Assembly: GCA_019084405.1 (NCBI GenBank)
Contig: JAHRFX010000020.1
Location: 1 to 45,500, forward strand
Direction: 5' to 3'
DNA length: 45,500 bases
DNA from: Methanobacterium sp.
GTDB lineage: Archaea > Methanobacteriota > Methanobacteria > Methanobacteriales > Methanobacteriaceae
Below are positions 34,057 to 42,980 of the stretch, in pieces. Below the pieces are notes generated by a model. It was not told the origin of the DNA. It saw only the letters and a program-made list of their open reading frames with translations, and made no database searches. Position 1 is the first letter of the stretch; every line of letters starts with the position of its first letter. The translations under genes and the position numbers were made by a program.

Positions 34057-34665
34057 ATGCCCAACTTCAAAAGCCTGATATTTGGTGACGACCAGGATTC
34101 ATGGAAAGGTAAAAAAGATTTTGAGAATGTGGTTATTGGATATGCCTATAAAAGATTCAGTAAACCACCTCTTATTGGCAAAAATGCACTTATCCGGACC
34201 AACAGTGTTATCTATAATGATGTAACTATTGGAGATAATTTCCAGACTGGACATAATGTGCTTATTCGGGAAAAGACCACCATAGGCAATGAAGTATTAA
34301 TTGGAACCAATGCGGTGGTGGAGGGCCACAGTAAAATAGGCAACAATGTGAGCATCCAGTCCAATGTATATATCCCCAAAAATAGTTTTATAGAGGATAA
34401 TGTATTTATAGGCCCCTGCGCCTGCTTTACCAATGATCGTTACCCGGTAAGGGTTGATTATAAACTCAAAGGACCTTTAATTCGTAAAGGTGCGTCTATT
34501 GGGGCTAATTCTACTTTCCTCTCCAATGTGGAGGTTGGTGAAGGGTCCATGGTGGCCGCAGGAGCCATTGTAACCCAAAATGTACCCCCCTGGTACCTGG
34601 CCATAGGTGCCCCTGCCAGGATAAAACCCTTACCAGCCAGGTTAAGGGTTTCCAATGATATTTAA
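34057..34665 (+). CDS. Hexapeptide-repeat (left-handed beta-helix) acyltransferase
   Basis: The 202-residue product consists of imperfect [LIV]GxxxxI hexapeptide turns (IGKNALIRTNSVIYNDVTIGDN, VLIGTNAVVEGHSKIGNN, GASIGANSTFLSNVEVGEG) that form the left-handed beta-helix of acetyl-CoA or acyl-ACP transferases such as WlbB. The C-terminal cap is VPPWYLAIGAPARIKPLP. It likely O- or N-acetylates a sugar nucleotide or the growing glycan made by the upstream GT2. Its ATG directly follows the GT2 stop, with AAGAGGA overlapping the end of the GT2. Confidence 0.88.
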   Translation: MPNFKSLIFGDDQDSWKGKKDFENVVIGYAYKRFSKPPLIGKNALIRTNSVIYNDVTIGDNFQTGHNVLIREKTTIGNEVLIGTNAVVEGHSKIGNNVSIQSNVYIPKNSFIEDNVFIGPCACFTNDRYPVRVDYKLKGPLIRKGASIGANSTFLSNVEVGEGSMVAAGAIVTQNVPPWYLAIGAPARIKPLPARLRVSNDI

Positions 34666-34703
34666 ATTTTAACTACTTTTTTAACAATTTTAAAGGTTTT
34701 AAT

Positions 34704-35651
34704 ATGGAAGTTTCAGTGATAATACCTATGTATAATGAGGAAGAGAATGTTTCCCCTACTATCTCACAGATTAAAGCTGTTCTGGATGATTCATATCGTG
34801 ATTATGAAATAATAGTAGTTGATGATGGTAGCCAGGATAAGACCCTGGATTTAGCCCAGAAAATCAGTGAAAATGAATCTAAGTTGAAAGTTTTACAGCA
34901 TGAAATCAATCAGGGCATGGGTAAGGCCCTGCGCACCGGTTTTGAGAAAGCAAGAGGTGAGGTGATAGTCACCATTGATGCTGATTTAAGTTACGAACCC
35001 CAGGAAATACCTCGTCTGGTAAGTAATATCAATGAAGCGGTGGGGATTGTTATTGGATCCCAGTACATGAAAGGAGGTAAAACCCAAGATATTCCTTTTT
35101 TAAGGTTGTTTATAAGTAAAATGGCCAATAAAATTGTGGGTTATTCCATGGGCGATAATATCAATACGGTTACCGGGGTTTTCCGGGCTTACAAAAAAGA
35201 TGTTCTGGATTCAATTGAATTAGAGTCAAATGGAACCGAGATAAACCCTGAAATTCTCTCCAAAGCCAGTGCCATTGGATATAAAATAGTGGAAGTTCCG
35301 GTGACTTTAAAGGCCCGGGAGCTGGGGGAATCTAAAGTCAGGTTCCGGGCCACCACCATATCCCATTTATTGTTTACTTTCTATGAAAAACCCATGGTGC
35401 TTTTCGGGTTAATTGGACTTATTATACTTTTAATAGGAATTATAAGTGGAGTTTACTTATTCTATCAGTACCTTGCCGGTTCTCTGGATCCTAATAGGCC
35501 TTTGATGTTGTTTATGGCCATTATGGTGCTATCTGGTATACAGATATTGATTTTTGGGTTTGTGGCTACTCAGATAAGTCTTTTAAGAAGGGAGATTTAT
35601 CTGGTGCAGAAGGAGAATAAACTGGTTAGAAAAAAATTGGATAAATATTAA
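34704..35651 (+). CDS. Dolichyl-phosphate-sugar synthase-like GT2 (DPM1/AglJ type) with two TM helices
   Basis: The N-terminal GT-A domain has VIIPMYNEEENV, IVVDDGSQDKTL, the DxD in TIDADLSYEPQE, GKALRTGFEKARGE and TGVFRAYKK. The C-terminus has two membrane helices (PMVLFGLIGLIILLIGIIS and LFMAIMVLSGIQILIFGFVA) and a basic tail. Such enzymes load a sugar on dolichyl phosphate for protein N-glycosylation or wall polymers. It is 39 bp after the acyltransferase and 19 bp before the next GT2 start. The sugar donor is not determined by sequence. Confidence 0.88.
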   Translation: MEVSVIIPMYNEEENVSPTISQIKAVLDDSYRDYEIIVVDDGSQDKTLDLAQKISENESKLKVLQHEINQGMGKALRTGFEKARGEVIVTIDADLSYEPQEIPRLVSNINEAVGIVIGSQYMKGGKTQDIPFLRLFISKMANKIVGYSMGDNINTVTGVFRAYKKDVLDSIELESNGTEINPEILSKASAIGYKIVEVPVTLKARELGESKVRFRATTISHLLFTFYEKPMVLFGLIGLIILLIGIISGVYLFYQYLAGSLDPNRPLMLFMAIMVLSGIQILIFGFVATQISLLRREIYLVQKENKLVRKKLDKY

Positions 35652-35670
35652 TTTTTTTAGGGTGTTTTTT

Positions 35671-36678
35671 ATGGATAATCCTGAAGTAGCAGTGGTCATA
35701 ATAAACTGGAATGGTTGGGAGGATACCATAGAATGCCTGGAATCCCTTTATCAAATAGATTATCCTAATTATAATGTTATTCTGGTGGATAATGCTTCAG
35801 AAGACGATTCCATGGAAAAAATAAAGGAATATTGTGCTGGAAAGCTTGAAATACAATCTGATTTTTTTGATTATGATAAACACAATAAACCCCTGAACCT
35901 GGTAGAAGGTAATTTCATTCCAGATGATTTTAGTCATGAATCAAAAAACTTATTTTTAATCCAGAATCAAGAAAACTATGGTTTTGCGGAAGGCAACAAT
36001 ATCGGAATCAGATTTTCCCTTAAACAATTAAACCCCGAATACATGCTCCTTTTGAATAATGACACCGTTGTGGATAAATATTTTTTAAAAGAACTGGTAA
36101 ATTTAGGCCAGAGTGATGAAAAAATTGGGATAGTAGGCCCAAAAATTTATTATTATGATGAGCCTCAGACCATCTGGTGCATAGGGGGTAAAATATCCTG
36201 GAAACTTGCCAGAGGCATACATATAGGTAACAACGAAGTAGATGAAGGTCAATATGAAAATATAGAAGAAGTGGAATATGTTAGTGGGTCTGCTTTTTTG
36301 ATTAAAAAAGAAGTTTTGGAAAAAGCCGGACTTATGGATAAAGATTTCTTTTTATATTTTGAAGAAACTGATTTGACCTTAAGATCTTCTAAGTTGGGTT
36401 ATAAAAGTTTTTATAACCCTAAAGCCAAAGTATGGCATAAAGTTTCAAAATCAGGTGGAGGGATGAGTAAGCCCATTGGGCTTTATTATATAACCCGGAA
36501 TAGATGGTTGTTTATGAAGAGGTGGGCTAAAAAAAGTGATTTTATCTTTTTTATCATTTCACAGATTATTGGTGCTTTTTTTTTGCCTGTATATTTAATT
36601 ATAGTTTATAAGAATATGGAGTTATTTGAAGCTTATTATAAAGGTTTATGGGCGGGTTTTAATGTATGGTACCTTTAA
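35671..36678 (+). CDS. Family 2 glycosyltransferase (rhamnosyltransferase-like)
   Basis: The 335-residue enzyme has VVIINWNGWEDTIECLESLY, VILVDNASEDDSME, MLLLNNDTVVD (DxD region) and SGSAFLIKKEVLEKAGLMD with FFLYFEETDLTLR, the arrangement of GT2 rhamnosyl- or galactofuranosyl-like transferases. A C-terminal hydrophobic helix (about 290-312) may bind the membrane. I prefer ATG 35671, six T's after AGGGTG; an in-frame ATG at 35662 would overlap the binding site. Confidence 0.87.
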   Translation: MDNPEVAVVIINWNGWEDTIECLESLYQIDYPNYNVILVDNASEDDSMEKIKEYCAGKLEIQSDFFDYDKHNKPLNLVEGNFIPDDFSHESKNLFLIQNQENYGFAEGNNIGIRFSLKQLNPEYMLLLNNDTVVDKYFLKELVNLGQSDEKIGIVGPKIYYYDEPQTIWCIGGKISWKLARGIHIGNNEVDEGQYENIEEVEYVSGSAFLIKKEVLEKAGLMDKDFFLYFEETDLTLRSSKLGYKSFYNPKAKVWHKVSKSGGGMSKPIGLYYITRNRWLFMKRWAKKSDFIFFIISQIIGAFFLPVYLIIVYKNMELFEAYYKGLWAGFNVWYL

Positions 36679-36716
36679 TTGATTATAACTACCTATGAAA
36701 AATAATAAGGTGCAAA

Positions 36717-37634
36717 ATGAATCAAAAATACAAACCACCTGTAAGTGTTATTCTTCCTACTTATAATAGAGCTAATACTCTAAATAAATCTATTCTTAGT
36801 GTCTTAAATCAAACTTACGAAGACTTCGAATTAATCATAGTTGATGATGGCTCTAGTGATAATACTAAAGAAGTTATAGAACATTTTGAGGATAATAGAA
36901 TTCGATATGTTAAACATGAAAAAAATAAAGGCGCAGCTAGTGCAATGAATACAGGTATCAGAAAGTCAAAAGGATTTTTAATTAGTATACAAAATAGTGA
37001 TGACATATGGTTACCTGAAAAGCTTGAGAGTGAAATAAGTGGTTTTGATAGTTCTAACACCATGTTAGGTGTAGTTTATAGTGGCCTTTATCAAATCAAA
37101 GGTAATAAAAAAATGTATGTTCCATCATCATCCGTAAAAAAGAAAGAGGGTAGTTTAAACCATGAATTATTACTAGGTAATTTTGTAAATGGTTTAAGTT
37201 TAATAAGGAAAGCCTGTTTTGAAAAGGTAGGATTATATGACGAGGAATTAGTCGGTCTAGAAGATTGGGAAATGTATATAAGGATATCTGAATACTATGA
37301 TTTTAAATTTATTGATAAACCCCTTATTATTGCCCATTTAAGCCCGGATAGTTTATCAGTTAAACCATCAATTTTTATTAATGCTACCCAGATGATTATA
37401 ACAAAACATTTCAAAAAATTCGATAAAAATAAAAAAGCGCTTGCGATAAATTATGGTTATCTTGGATCATGGTCTTGCTTGGATGGAAAATTAAAAGAAG
37501 GTAGAGATTATTTTAGAAATGCAATCAATCTAAAACCATTTATATTAAGTTTTTATTTCGCATTTTTTGCATCTTTATTCGGTAAAAAAGTTTTCAAATT
37601 TTTCTTAAATTTAAAAAAATTAGAAAGAATTTAG
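36717..37634 (+). CDS. Family 2 glycosyltransferase
   Basis: 305 residues with VILPTYNRANTLNKSILSVLNQ, LIIVDDGSSDNT, SIQNSDDIWLPEKL (DxD-type position) and LEDWEMYIRISEYYD. The C-terminus is basic and hydrophobic. It adds a sugar to a cell-surface glycan; donor and acceptor are unknown. The gene has visibly lower G+C and more A-ending codons than the GT2 genes before it, marking the start of the AT-richer part of the cluster. AAGGTG lies a few bases upstream of the ATG. Confidence 0.85.
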   Translation: MNQKYKPPVSVILPTYNRANTLNKSILSVLNQTYEDFELIIVDDGSSDNTKEVIEHFEDNRIRYVKHEKNKGAASAMNTGIRKSKGFLISIQNSDDIWLPEKLESEISGFDSSNTMLGVVYSGLYQIKGNKKMYVPSSSVKKKEGSLNHELLLGNFVNGLSLIRKACFEKVGLYDEELVGLEDWEMYIRISEYYDFKFIDKPLIIAHLSPDSLSVKPSIFINATQMIITKHFKKFDKNKKALAINYGYLGSWSCLDGKLKEGRDYFRNAINLKPFILSFYFAFFASLFGKKVFKFFLNLKKLERI

Positions 37635-37714
37635 ACTAATCCTTTTAAACTGAATTTAATAGCAAAATATATATTCGTTGATTAATTACTAATAAACTCA
37701 TTGATAGTGATATA

Positions 37715-38992
37715 ATGATAAAGATGTTGTTATTAAATGTGGGGGAATATAATAAAGGTAACGTTGCCCTCGTCAAATCTACAATTTATATTATAGAAAA
37801 ATTTATTCAGGATAATGTTCAATTTGTACTATTAGGTCCTTGGGAGGGAAATTTCTATGGTCAGCCTATAAAAAATGGGTATTTGATCCCTAGAAAAGCA
37901 AACCAAGCAAAAACCACTAGACTGATTATAACCTTAAAAAATAGTTTAATTTCTATTTGGTATATTTTTTATTGTATTTTCTTAAGAATATCAAATGAAT
38001 TAAATCTTAGTTTTTATCCTACTAAAAAATCAGGAATGTTTTTTTATTACAACTGTGATTTAGTTATAAATAGTGGAGGAGATCATTTAAGTGGGGAATA
38101 TGGAAAAGAAACCATATCTAGCTTTTTAGAATTACTTTATTCATTTATTCTAAAAAAGCCTATCATTCTTTTTAGTGAAAGTTTAGGAAAATTTGAAAAT
38201 AGTTATCTAAATTTTTTTGCAAAAATCATTTTCAATAGAGTTGACTTAATTTTAGTTAGAGAACAATTATCCTATGATTATCTAATTGAAAATAAGATTA
38301 ATAATCCTCAAATATGTTTAACTGCAGATGCTGCATTTTCATTGATTGAATCAGATGCCTTAAAAATTGAACAGATACTATTAAATGAAGGTGTTTATGA
38401 ACTTAAAACTCCGATAATTGGTCTGAATCCTAGTAAATTAATAACTAAATTTTTTAAGAATTTTCCTAATAAAGAAGAGAAAATTATCAATATTTTTATA
38501 AATACTATCGATGAATTAAATAAAAAAGATTTTAATATATTACTTATTCCTCATGTTTATACATCCACTGATGACGATCGAATTATAATTAATGAAATAT
38601 CCAAAAAAATTCAGAACAAGTCTAAACTGCATATTATCAAAGGAGAATATAATCCAGAAGAATTGAAGGGTATCATAAAAAGATGTGACATTTTTGTTGG
38701 TGCTAGAATGCATGCCACTATAGCATCAACATCAATGTTTATTCCAACCGTAGGGATTGCATATAGTCACAAAATGCATGGTATTATCGGAGAAATGCTA
38801 GGCTTGGAAGATTACATAATTGATATAGATAACTTGAATTATGAAATATTGCTCGAGAAAATTATGATGGCTTGGGAAAACCAAAAAGATATTCATAATC
38901 ACTTAAAAAAAGTGATACCTGAAGTAAAAAAAAGATCCATGCGAAATGGTGAACTAGTTAAAAAACTTGTAGATTCACTTAATATTTCTTAA
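37715..38992 (+). CDS. Polysaccharide pyruvyl transferase family protein
   Basis: 425 residues resembling the CsaB/WcaK family that transfers pyruvate from phosphoenolpyruvate to a glycan, forming ketals. The N-terminus (NVGEYNKGNVALVKSTIYII) lacks a signal peptide. INSGGDHLSGEYG (about 118), LVREQLSYDYL and the C-terminal signature VGARMHATIASTSMFIPTVGIAYSHKMHGI (about 329-358) are diagnostic. Unusual in being one of the most AT-rich genes here. A second ATG three codons in (37724) is also possible. It converges with an FrhB-like gene and overlaps it by 14 bp, a common functional pairing in glycan clusters. Confidence 0.87.
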   Translation: MIKMLLLNVGEYNKGNVALVKSTIYIIEKFIQDNVQFVLLGPWEGNFYGQPIKNGYLIPRKANQAKTTRLIITLKNSLISIWYIFYCIFLRISNELNLSFYPTKKSGMFFYYNCDLVINSGGDHLSGEYGKETISSFLELLYSFILKKPIILFSESLGKFENSYLNFFAKIIFNRVDLILVREQLSYDYLIENKINNPQICLTADAAFSLIESDALKIEQILLNEGVYELKTPIIGLNPSKLITKFFKNFPNKEEKIINIFINTIDELNKKDFNILLIPHVYTSTDDDRIIINEISKKIQNKSKLHIIKGEYNPEELKGIIKRCDIFVGARMHATIASTSMFIPTVGIAYSHKMHGIIGEMLGLEDYIIDIDNLNYEILLEKIMMAWENQKDIHNHLKKVIPEVKKRSMRNGELVKKLVDSLNIS

Positions 38993-40220
38993 GAAAATCT
39001 CTTTTAGCTTTTAAAGAAAGTAAAATAGAATATAAGTAAAAATGTAGCTTAATGATATTCCAAGGTAATTTAATATTATTAAGTTTAAAAATATTAATTA
39101 GAATATCAATACTATCTTTTTTTGGTAAATAAGTATTATAAAATGGTAACTTGTTAATTTTAAACTTGATTAATTTTTTCTTATAATAGATATTATTAAT
39201 CTGTGATTGTATAATTTTGTCTGGATTTATCTTTTTAAGTTTTAAAATCTTCTTTTTTTCCATTTCATTTAAAATATAATCTTTTTTTCTACTTAAGATT
39301 ATATTCTGACCTATTTTTTCATCCGAATATTCAGGTAACCATGGGTCAGCAAAAGACATATCGGCAAGTTCTGCCATATGGTCACAGCAATAATGGCATC
39401 TATCTGGAATAAAAAGTTGTCCAAATCCAGTTCCCCAATACTCCGGTTGTAGTAGTACGTCATCATTCTTGGTTTGGACTTTTAAGCTACCAGGCCAACC
39501 CTCACCCCTATAAATAATACTTTTAACATCTTCTTTTTCTATTCCTAGTTTACCCAATAAAAATTCGGTAGCCTTAAAACTGGGAGTGTGGTTACATACT
39601 ATTCCTAAACTTAAAACGATTTTATTTTTTAATTTTTTATGTAGTGATTCTGCTTTACGCAAACCCTGAATTTGACAGGGTAATCCTACCACAGCAAATT
39701 TCTCATCTTCTGATTCTATAATCTCTTTTAACTTTATATTAGTGGGCACTGGGCAATACTTTGATCCCTTAGCATTAATAATATCTTCTTTGGTCCTGGC
39801 AATAAATGGTTCTGGTTCTAATGGATTTTCATCACTCATCCTAACCACTAAAGCACCATCAATCATTTTTTCCTCAAGTAGATATAGTAAAATTTGGGTT
39901 ATCATACCTCCGGAAGTAGCGGCAAACCTTAAATCTTGATCACACGAATAACCCAGGTAACAATTCTCATAATGCCCAATTAATATACTTTCAGCTTCTT
40001 TTCCAAAAATTTCTTTATTTAATCTTATAAAGTCAACTTCATACCCGGGACATACTTCAAGGCATATTCCACACTCATTACAGCCCTCACCCAGCTTAGG
40101 AAAATATAATCCCTTTTCATGATTAATTTCCATTTTTATAATATCTTGTGGACAAAGACCCGCACAAGTACCACAACCCGTACATAACCCCTCTTTAACT
40201 ACATCAATTATATTATTCAT
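38979..40220 (-). CDS. Ferredoxin/FrhB-family flavoprotein (F420 hydrogenase beta-subunit-like)
   Basis: The N-terminus carries two [4Fe-4S] clusters (C13, C16, C19, C23 and C47, C50, C53, C57). The remainder matches coenzyme F420 hydrogenase/dehydrogenase beta subunits: AATSGGMITQILLYLLE, SKYCPVPTN, VGLPCQIQGLRKAE, GVVCNHTPSF and CHYCCDHMAELADMSFADPW. It probably uses FAD and reduced F420 or ferredoxin to reduce a sugar or lipid intermediate. Proteins of this family are often next to pyruvyl transferases in archaeal and bacterial surface-polysaccharide loci. The start ATG overlaps the flippase stop (TAATG), so it is translated from the same mRNA. Confidence 0.88.
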   Translation of the reverse strand: MNNIIDVVKEGLCTGCGTCAGLCPQDIIKMEINHEKGLYFPKLGEGCNECGICLEVCPGYEVDFIRLNKEIFGKEAESILIGHYENCYLGYSCDQDLRFAATSGGMITQILLYLLEEKMIDGALVVRMSDENPLEPEPFIARTKEDIINAKGSKYCPVPTNIKLKEIIESEDEKFAVVGLPCQIQGLRKAESLHKKLKNKIVLSLGIVCNHTPSFKATEFLLGKLGIEKEDVKSIIYRGEGWPGSLKVQTKNDDVLLQPEYWGTGFGQLFIPDRCHYCCDHMAELADMSFADPWLPEYSDEKIGQNIILSRKKDYILNEMEKKKILKLKKINPDKIIQSQINNIYYKKKLIKFKINKLPFYNTYLPKKDSIDILINIFKLNNIKLPWNIIKLHFYLYSILLSLKAKRDFLKKY

Positions 40221-41650
40221 TATTTTGATCCCAAAAGGTTTTTAAATAAATTTATGTCTTCTTCATTAAAAGTTTTAAGAATAATCAATGAGCTAAAATA
40301 AACAAACGCGCCGGTCAATATAACTAATATTAGATTAAAATCCCTTATAATATATATTACACTGGCCATAGCCAATGATCCTAAAAGAGGCTTAATAAGA
40401 ACTTTATTAACATTTATAAAGCCATAGTATCGCATTATAAAGAATATAAAAAAACCATATAGTAACATTTCAGATAAAACAGTTGCTATACTAGCACCTA
40501 CAAAACTAAATAATGGGATTAATAACAAGTTCAAAACTACATTGAAAGCTGCGCTTAAACATACACTTACAGTTCTTAATCCCTGCCGATTTATGGAACT
40601 TAAAAAAGTACCTGTAATAGTACTTATCATCCTTATAGGTATGAAAAAAGCAAGTATCTGGAAAGGAAGAATAGATTCCAAATAACTTCCAGCATAGAAA
40701 AGCAAAATAAATTTATCCGCCAGTACCAAACAAGCCAAAGCTATCGGGAAGCCAATAATAGCCAGATACTTAGAAGATATAACAGCAAAAGAACCTAAAA
40801 GATGTTTAGAATCATTAAACTGGCGAGACATGACAGGATATACTGCAGTGGAGACCATTGCTGCTACAATCATGCTCAATGTTAAAAGAGGATTATATGC
40901 TGCATTATAAATACCCACAGCAACATCACCTACCAATAAAGCCAACAGGATTGTATCAATTTTAAAGAAAAAAACTGCAAATAATGAATTCAAACCAAAG
41001 GGTAAACCATTAATTATAAGATCCTTTTGAAGTTTCAAATTAATATTAAATCTTGGTTTAATAAGCTTCTTAAAGCTTAATATCATCGCAAAAAACAAGT
41101 CAAAGAATCCCGCCAAAAGGTACACATAACCAATCTCTAAGAGACCATACCCCATAAACAATATTAAAAAACCTAAAGAAACTATGATTATCTTTTCTAC
41201 AATTTGAAACAAAGATACATATTCCATTTTTTCCAAAGCATTAAAAAGAGAAAGATAAGTCAAAGATAAAGTCTGTAAAATATGATAAAGACCAAATAAA
41301 TACAATAAAAATACTAAATCACCCTGAAAATCCAGAAAATAAGTAAAAAAAACTATTCCCAAAAAAGTCAATATAGACAAAGGAATCTTCAATAAAAAAG
41401 CATTATTAGTATAATCTTCAGAAAGTTCCTTATTCCGAGCAACTTCCCTCACCAATAACTGATTAACACCTAAATCAGAAAAAATAACAAACAAACTTGT
41501 AAAACTCAAAACAAAATTATACTGACCAAAACCTCCCTCACCAAGAAAACGAGCCAAATAAATCATAAATAAAAAACCAATTAAGGATAAGAAAATCTGA
41601 GAGATCCCATTAACTCCAACATTTTTCATAATTCGTTGAGTCGGATTCAT
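40220..41650 (-). CDS. Polysaccharide flippase (Wzx/MOP superfamily)
   Basis: 476 residues with about 12-14 hydrophobic helices. The N-terminus (MKNVGVNGISQIFLSLIGFLF, then ARFLGEGGFGQYNFVLSF) is the typical RfbX/Wzx start, and charged residues line the helices. It is expected to flip lipid-linked oligosaccharides from the cytoplasmic to the outer face of the membrane. GGTGAAAAT precedes the ATG. It lies upstream of the FrhB-like gene and 140 bp downstream of a GT4 gene in the same direction. Confidence 0.9.
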   Translation of the reverse strand: MNPTQRIMKNVGVNGISQIFLSLIGFLFMIYLARFLGEGGFGQYNFVLSFTSLFVIFSDLGVNQLLVREVARNKELSEDYTNNAFLLKIPLSILTFLGIVFFTYFLDFQGDLVFLLYLFGLYHILQTLSLTYLSLFNALEKMEYVSLFQIVEKIIIVSLGFLILFMGYGLLEIGYVYLLAGFFDLFFAMILSFKKLIKPRFNINLKLQKDLIINGLPFGLNSLFAVFFFKIDTILLALLVGDVAVGIYNAAYNPLLTLSMIVAAMVSTAVYPVMSRQFNDSKHLLGSFAVISSKYLAIIGFPIALACLVLADKFILLFYAGSYLESILPFQILAFFIPIRMISTITGTFLSSINRQGLRTVSVCLSAAFNVVLNLLLIPLFSFVGASIATVLSEMLLYGFFIFFIMRYYGFINVNKVLIKPLLGSLAMASVIYIIRDFNLILVILTGAFVYFSSLIILKTFNEEDINLFKNLLGSK

Positions 41651-41790
41651 ATTTTCACCAATAATTCTAGAATAATTTATTTTAAAATTAAATAAGATTA
41701 TTATTTGATTAAAATTTAAATGAAGTATTTTAGAATAATATAAATTTTTTATACTAAATTAATAAAAAATGGAAATTAGGATATTGAATA

Positions 41791-42978
41791 TTATTTATTA
41801 ATACTATTTTCATATAATTTTAAATTACTTTTAGCAATATTTTCCCAAGTAAACTTCAGTTTAGTTAAATTATAACCATTAAAAGCAAATCTTACCCGTA
41901 ATTTTTCATTGTCTATTAGAATTATTATAGTTTTAGAGAGTTTTATTATATCTTTTTCACACACCAAAAATCCATTCACCTTGTTTTGAATTATATCCGG
42001 TATCCCTCCAACATCAGACCCAATAACAGGCAAACCACAAGCCATTGCCTCTAGTAAAACCACACCCAATCCTTCTGTATTTCCCTGTGAATCAACAACT
42101 GAAGGTAATACAAATAGATCTGATAAATTATACAAATTTAGTAATTCATTATCAGATACATTCTTAAGTATCTCCACTTTTTCATTTAAATCCAAATCAG
42201 TGATAAGATTATTAAGCTTAGTTTCCAGTGGCCCAGAGCCCACAATTTTCAATTGCACATTTTCATGTTTATTTAGAACTTCTTCCATAGCTTTAATCAA
42301 ATATTCAAAACCCTTTCTTTCGATTAAATATCCTACCGATAAAATTTGAAAAGTATTTTCATCCTTATCTATATTAAGAGGTTTGAAAAAATCAGTATCC
42401 ACCCCGAAGGGTATAACTTCTAATTTATCTTTATTAAGATTAGAATCTAAACATATTTTTAATGTCCCTGAACTATTTGTTATGGATCTAGAAGAGTTAT
42501 TTGCCAGATATCTCAAAATGGGTAAGGTATGGTATCTTTTTGATAAATATACTTCTTCACCATGGATAGTATTTATGTAGGGAATTCCATAGATTTTTTT
42601 TAATAATAAAGCGCCTAAACCATTAGGAATGGGCCACTGCACATGCACTAAATCTACATCTCTAAACTTAAGTAGGGTGTAAATTACATTAAAAAATAGA
42701 AAACAGAAAAGCTGAATTTTTACTAAAAAACCTTCTTTAACATTATCCACCATGCCTGATCGGCCACATAATCTTTGCCATCTTTTTGGATAGAAATAAT
42801 TAAATCTTTCAACTTCCACCCCATCCATAATATAGTGAGTTTTTCCACCGGTAAATGGTGCTAAAACTTTTACCTCATAGCCCTTTTTTTTGATTTCTTT
42901 CATTAATCTATGAACGAAAATTCCATGAGGATCATCTTCATATTCGGGATAAGCTGAGGTTAAAACTCCAATTTTCAT
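41791..42978 (-). CDS. Family 4 glycosyltransferase (GT-B fold)
   Basis: 395-residue retaining transferase. It has a GT4-type N-terminus (KIGVLTSAYPEYEDDPHGIFVHRLMKEI is split by the family's Gly-rich loop) and INTIHGEEVYLS, VIPFGVDTDFF, LSVGYLIERKGFEYLIKAMEEV, FVLPSVVDSQGNTEGLGVVLLEAMACG (EX7E motif) and VGGIPDIIQ. It transfers a sugar from a nucleotide sugar to a lipid-linked glycan. Its ATG follows the GT39-like stop by 2 bp, and GGTAGGAAT at the end of that gene is its ribosome binding site. Confidence 0.92.
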   Translation of the reverse strand: MKIGVLTSAYPEYEDDPHGIFVHRLMKEIKKKGYEVKVLAPFTGGKTHYIMDGVEVERFNYFYPKRWQRLCGRSGMVDNVKEGFLVKIQLFCFLFFNVIYTLLKFRDVDLVHVQWPIPNGLGALLLKKIYGIPYINTIHGEEVYLSKRYHTLPILRYLANNSSRSITNSSGTLKICLDSNLNKDKLEVIPFGVDTDFFKPLNIDKDENTFQILSVGYLIERKGFEYLIKAMEEVLNKHENVQLKIVGSGPLETKLNNLITDLDLNEKVEILKNVSDNELLNLYNLSDLFVLPSVVDSQGNTEGLGVVLLEAMACGLPVIGSDVGGIPDIIQNKVNGFLVCEKDIIKLSKTIIILIDNEKLRVRFAFNGYNLTKLKFTWENIAKSNLKLYENSINK

Positions 42979-42980
42979 TA

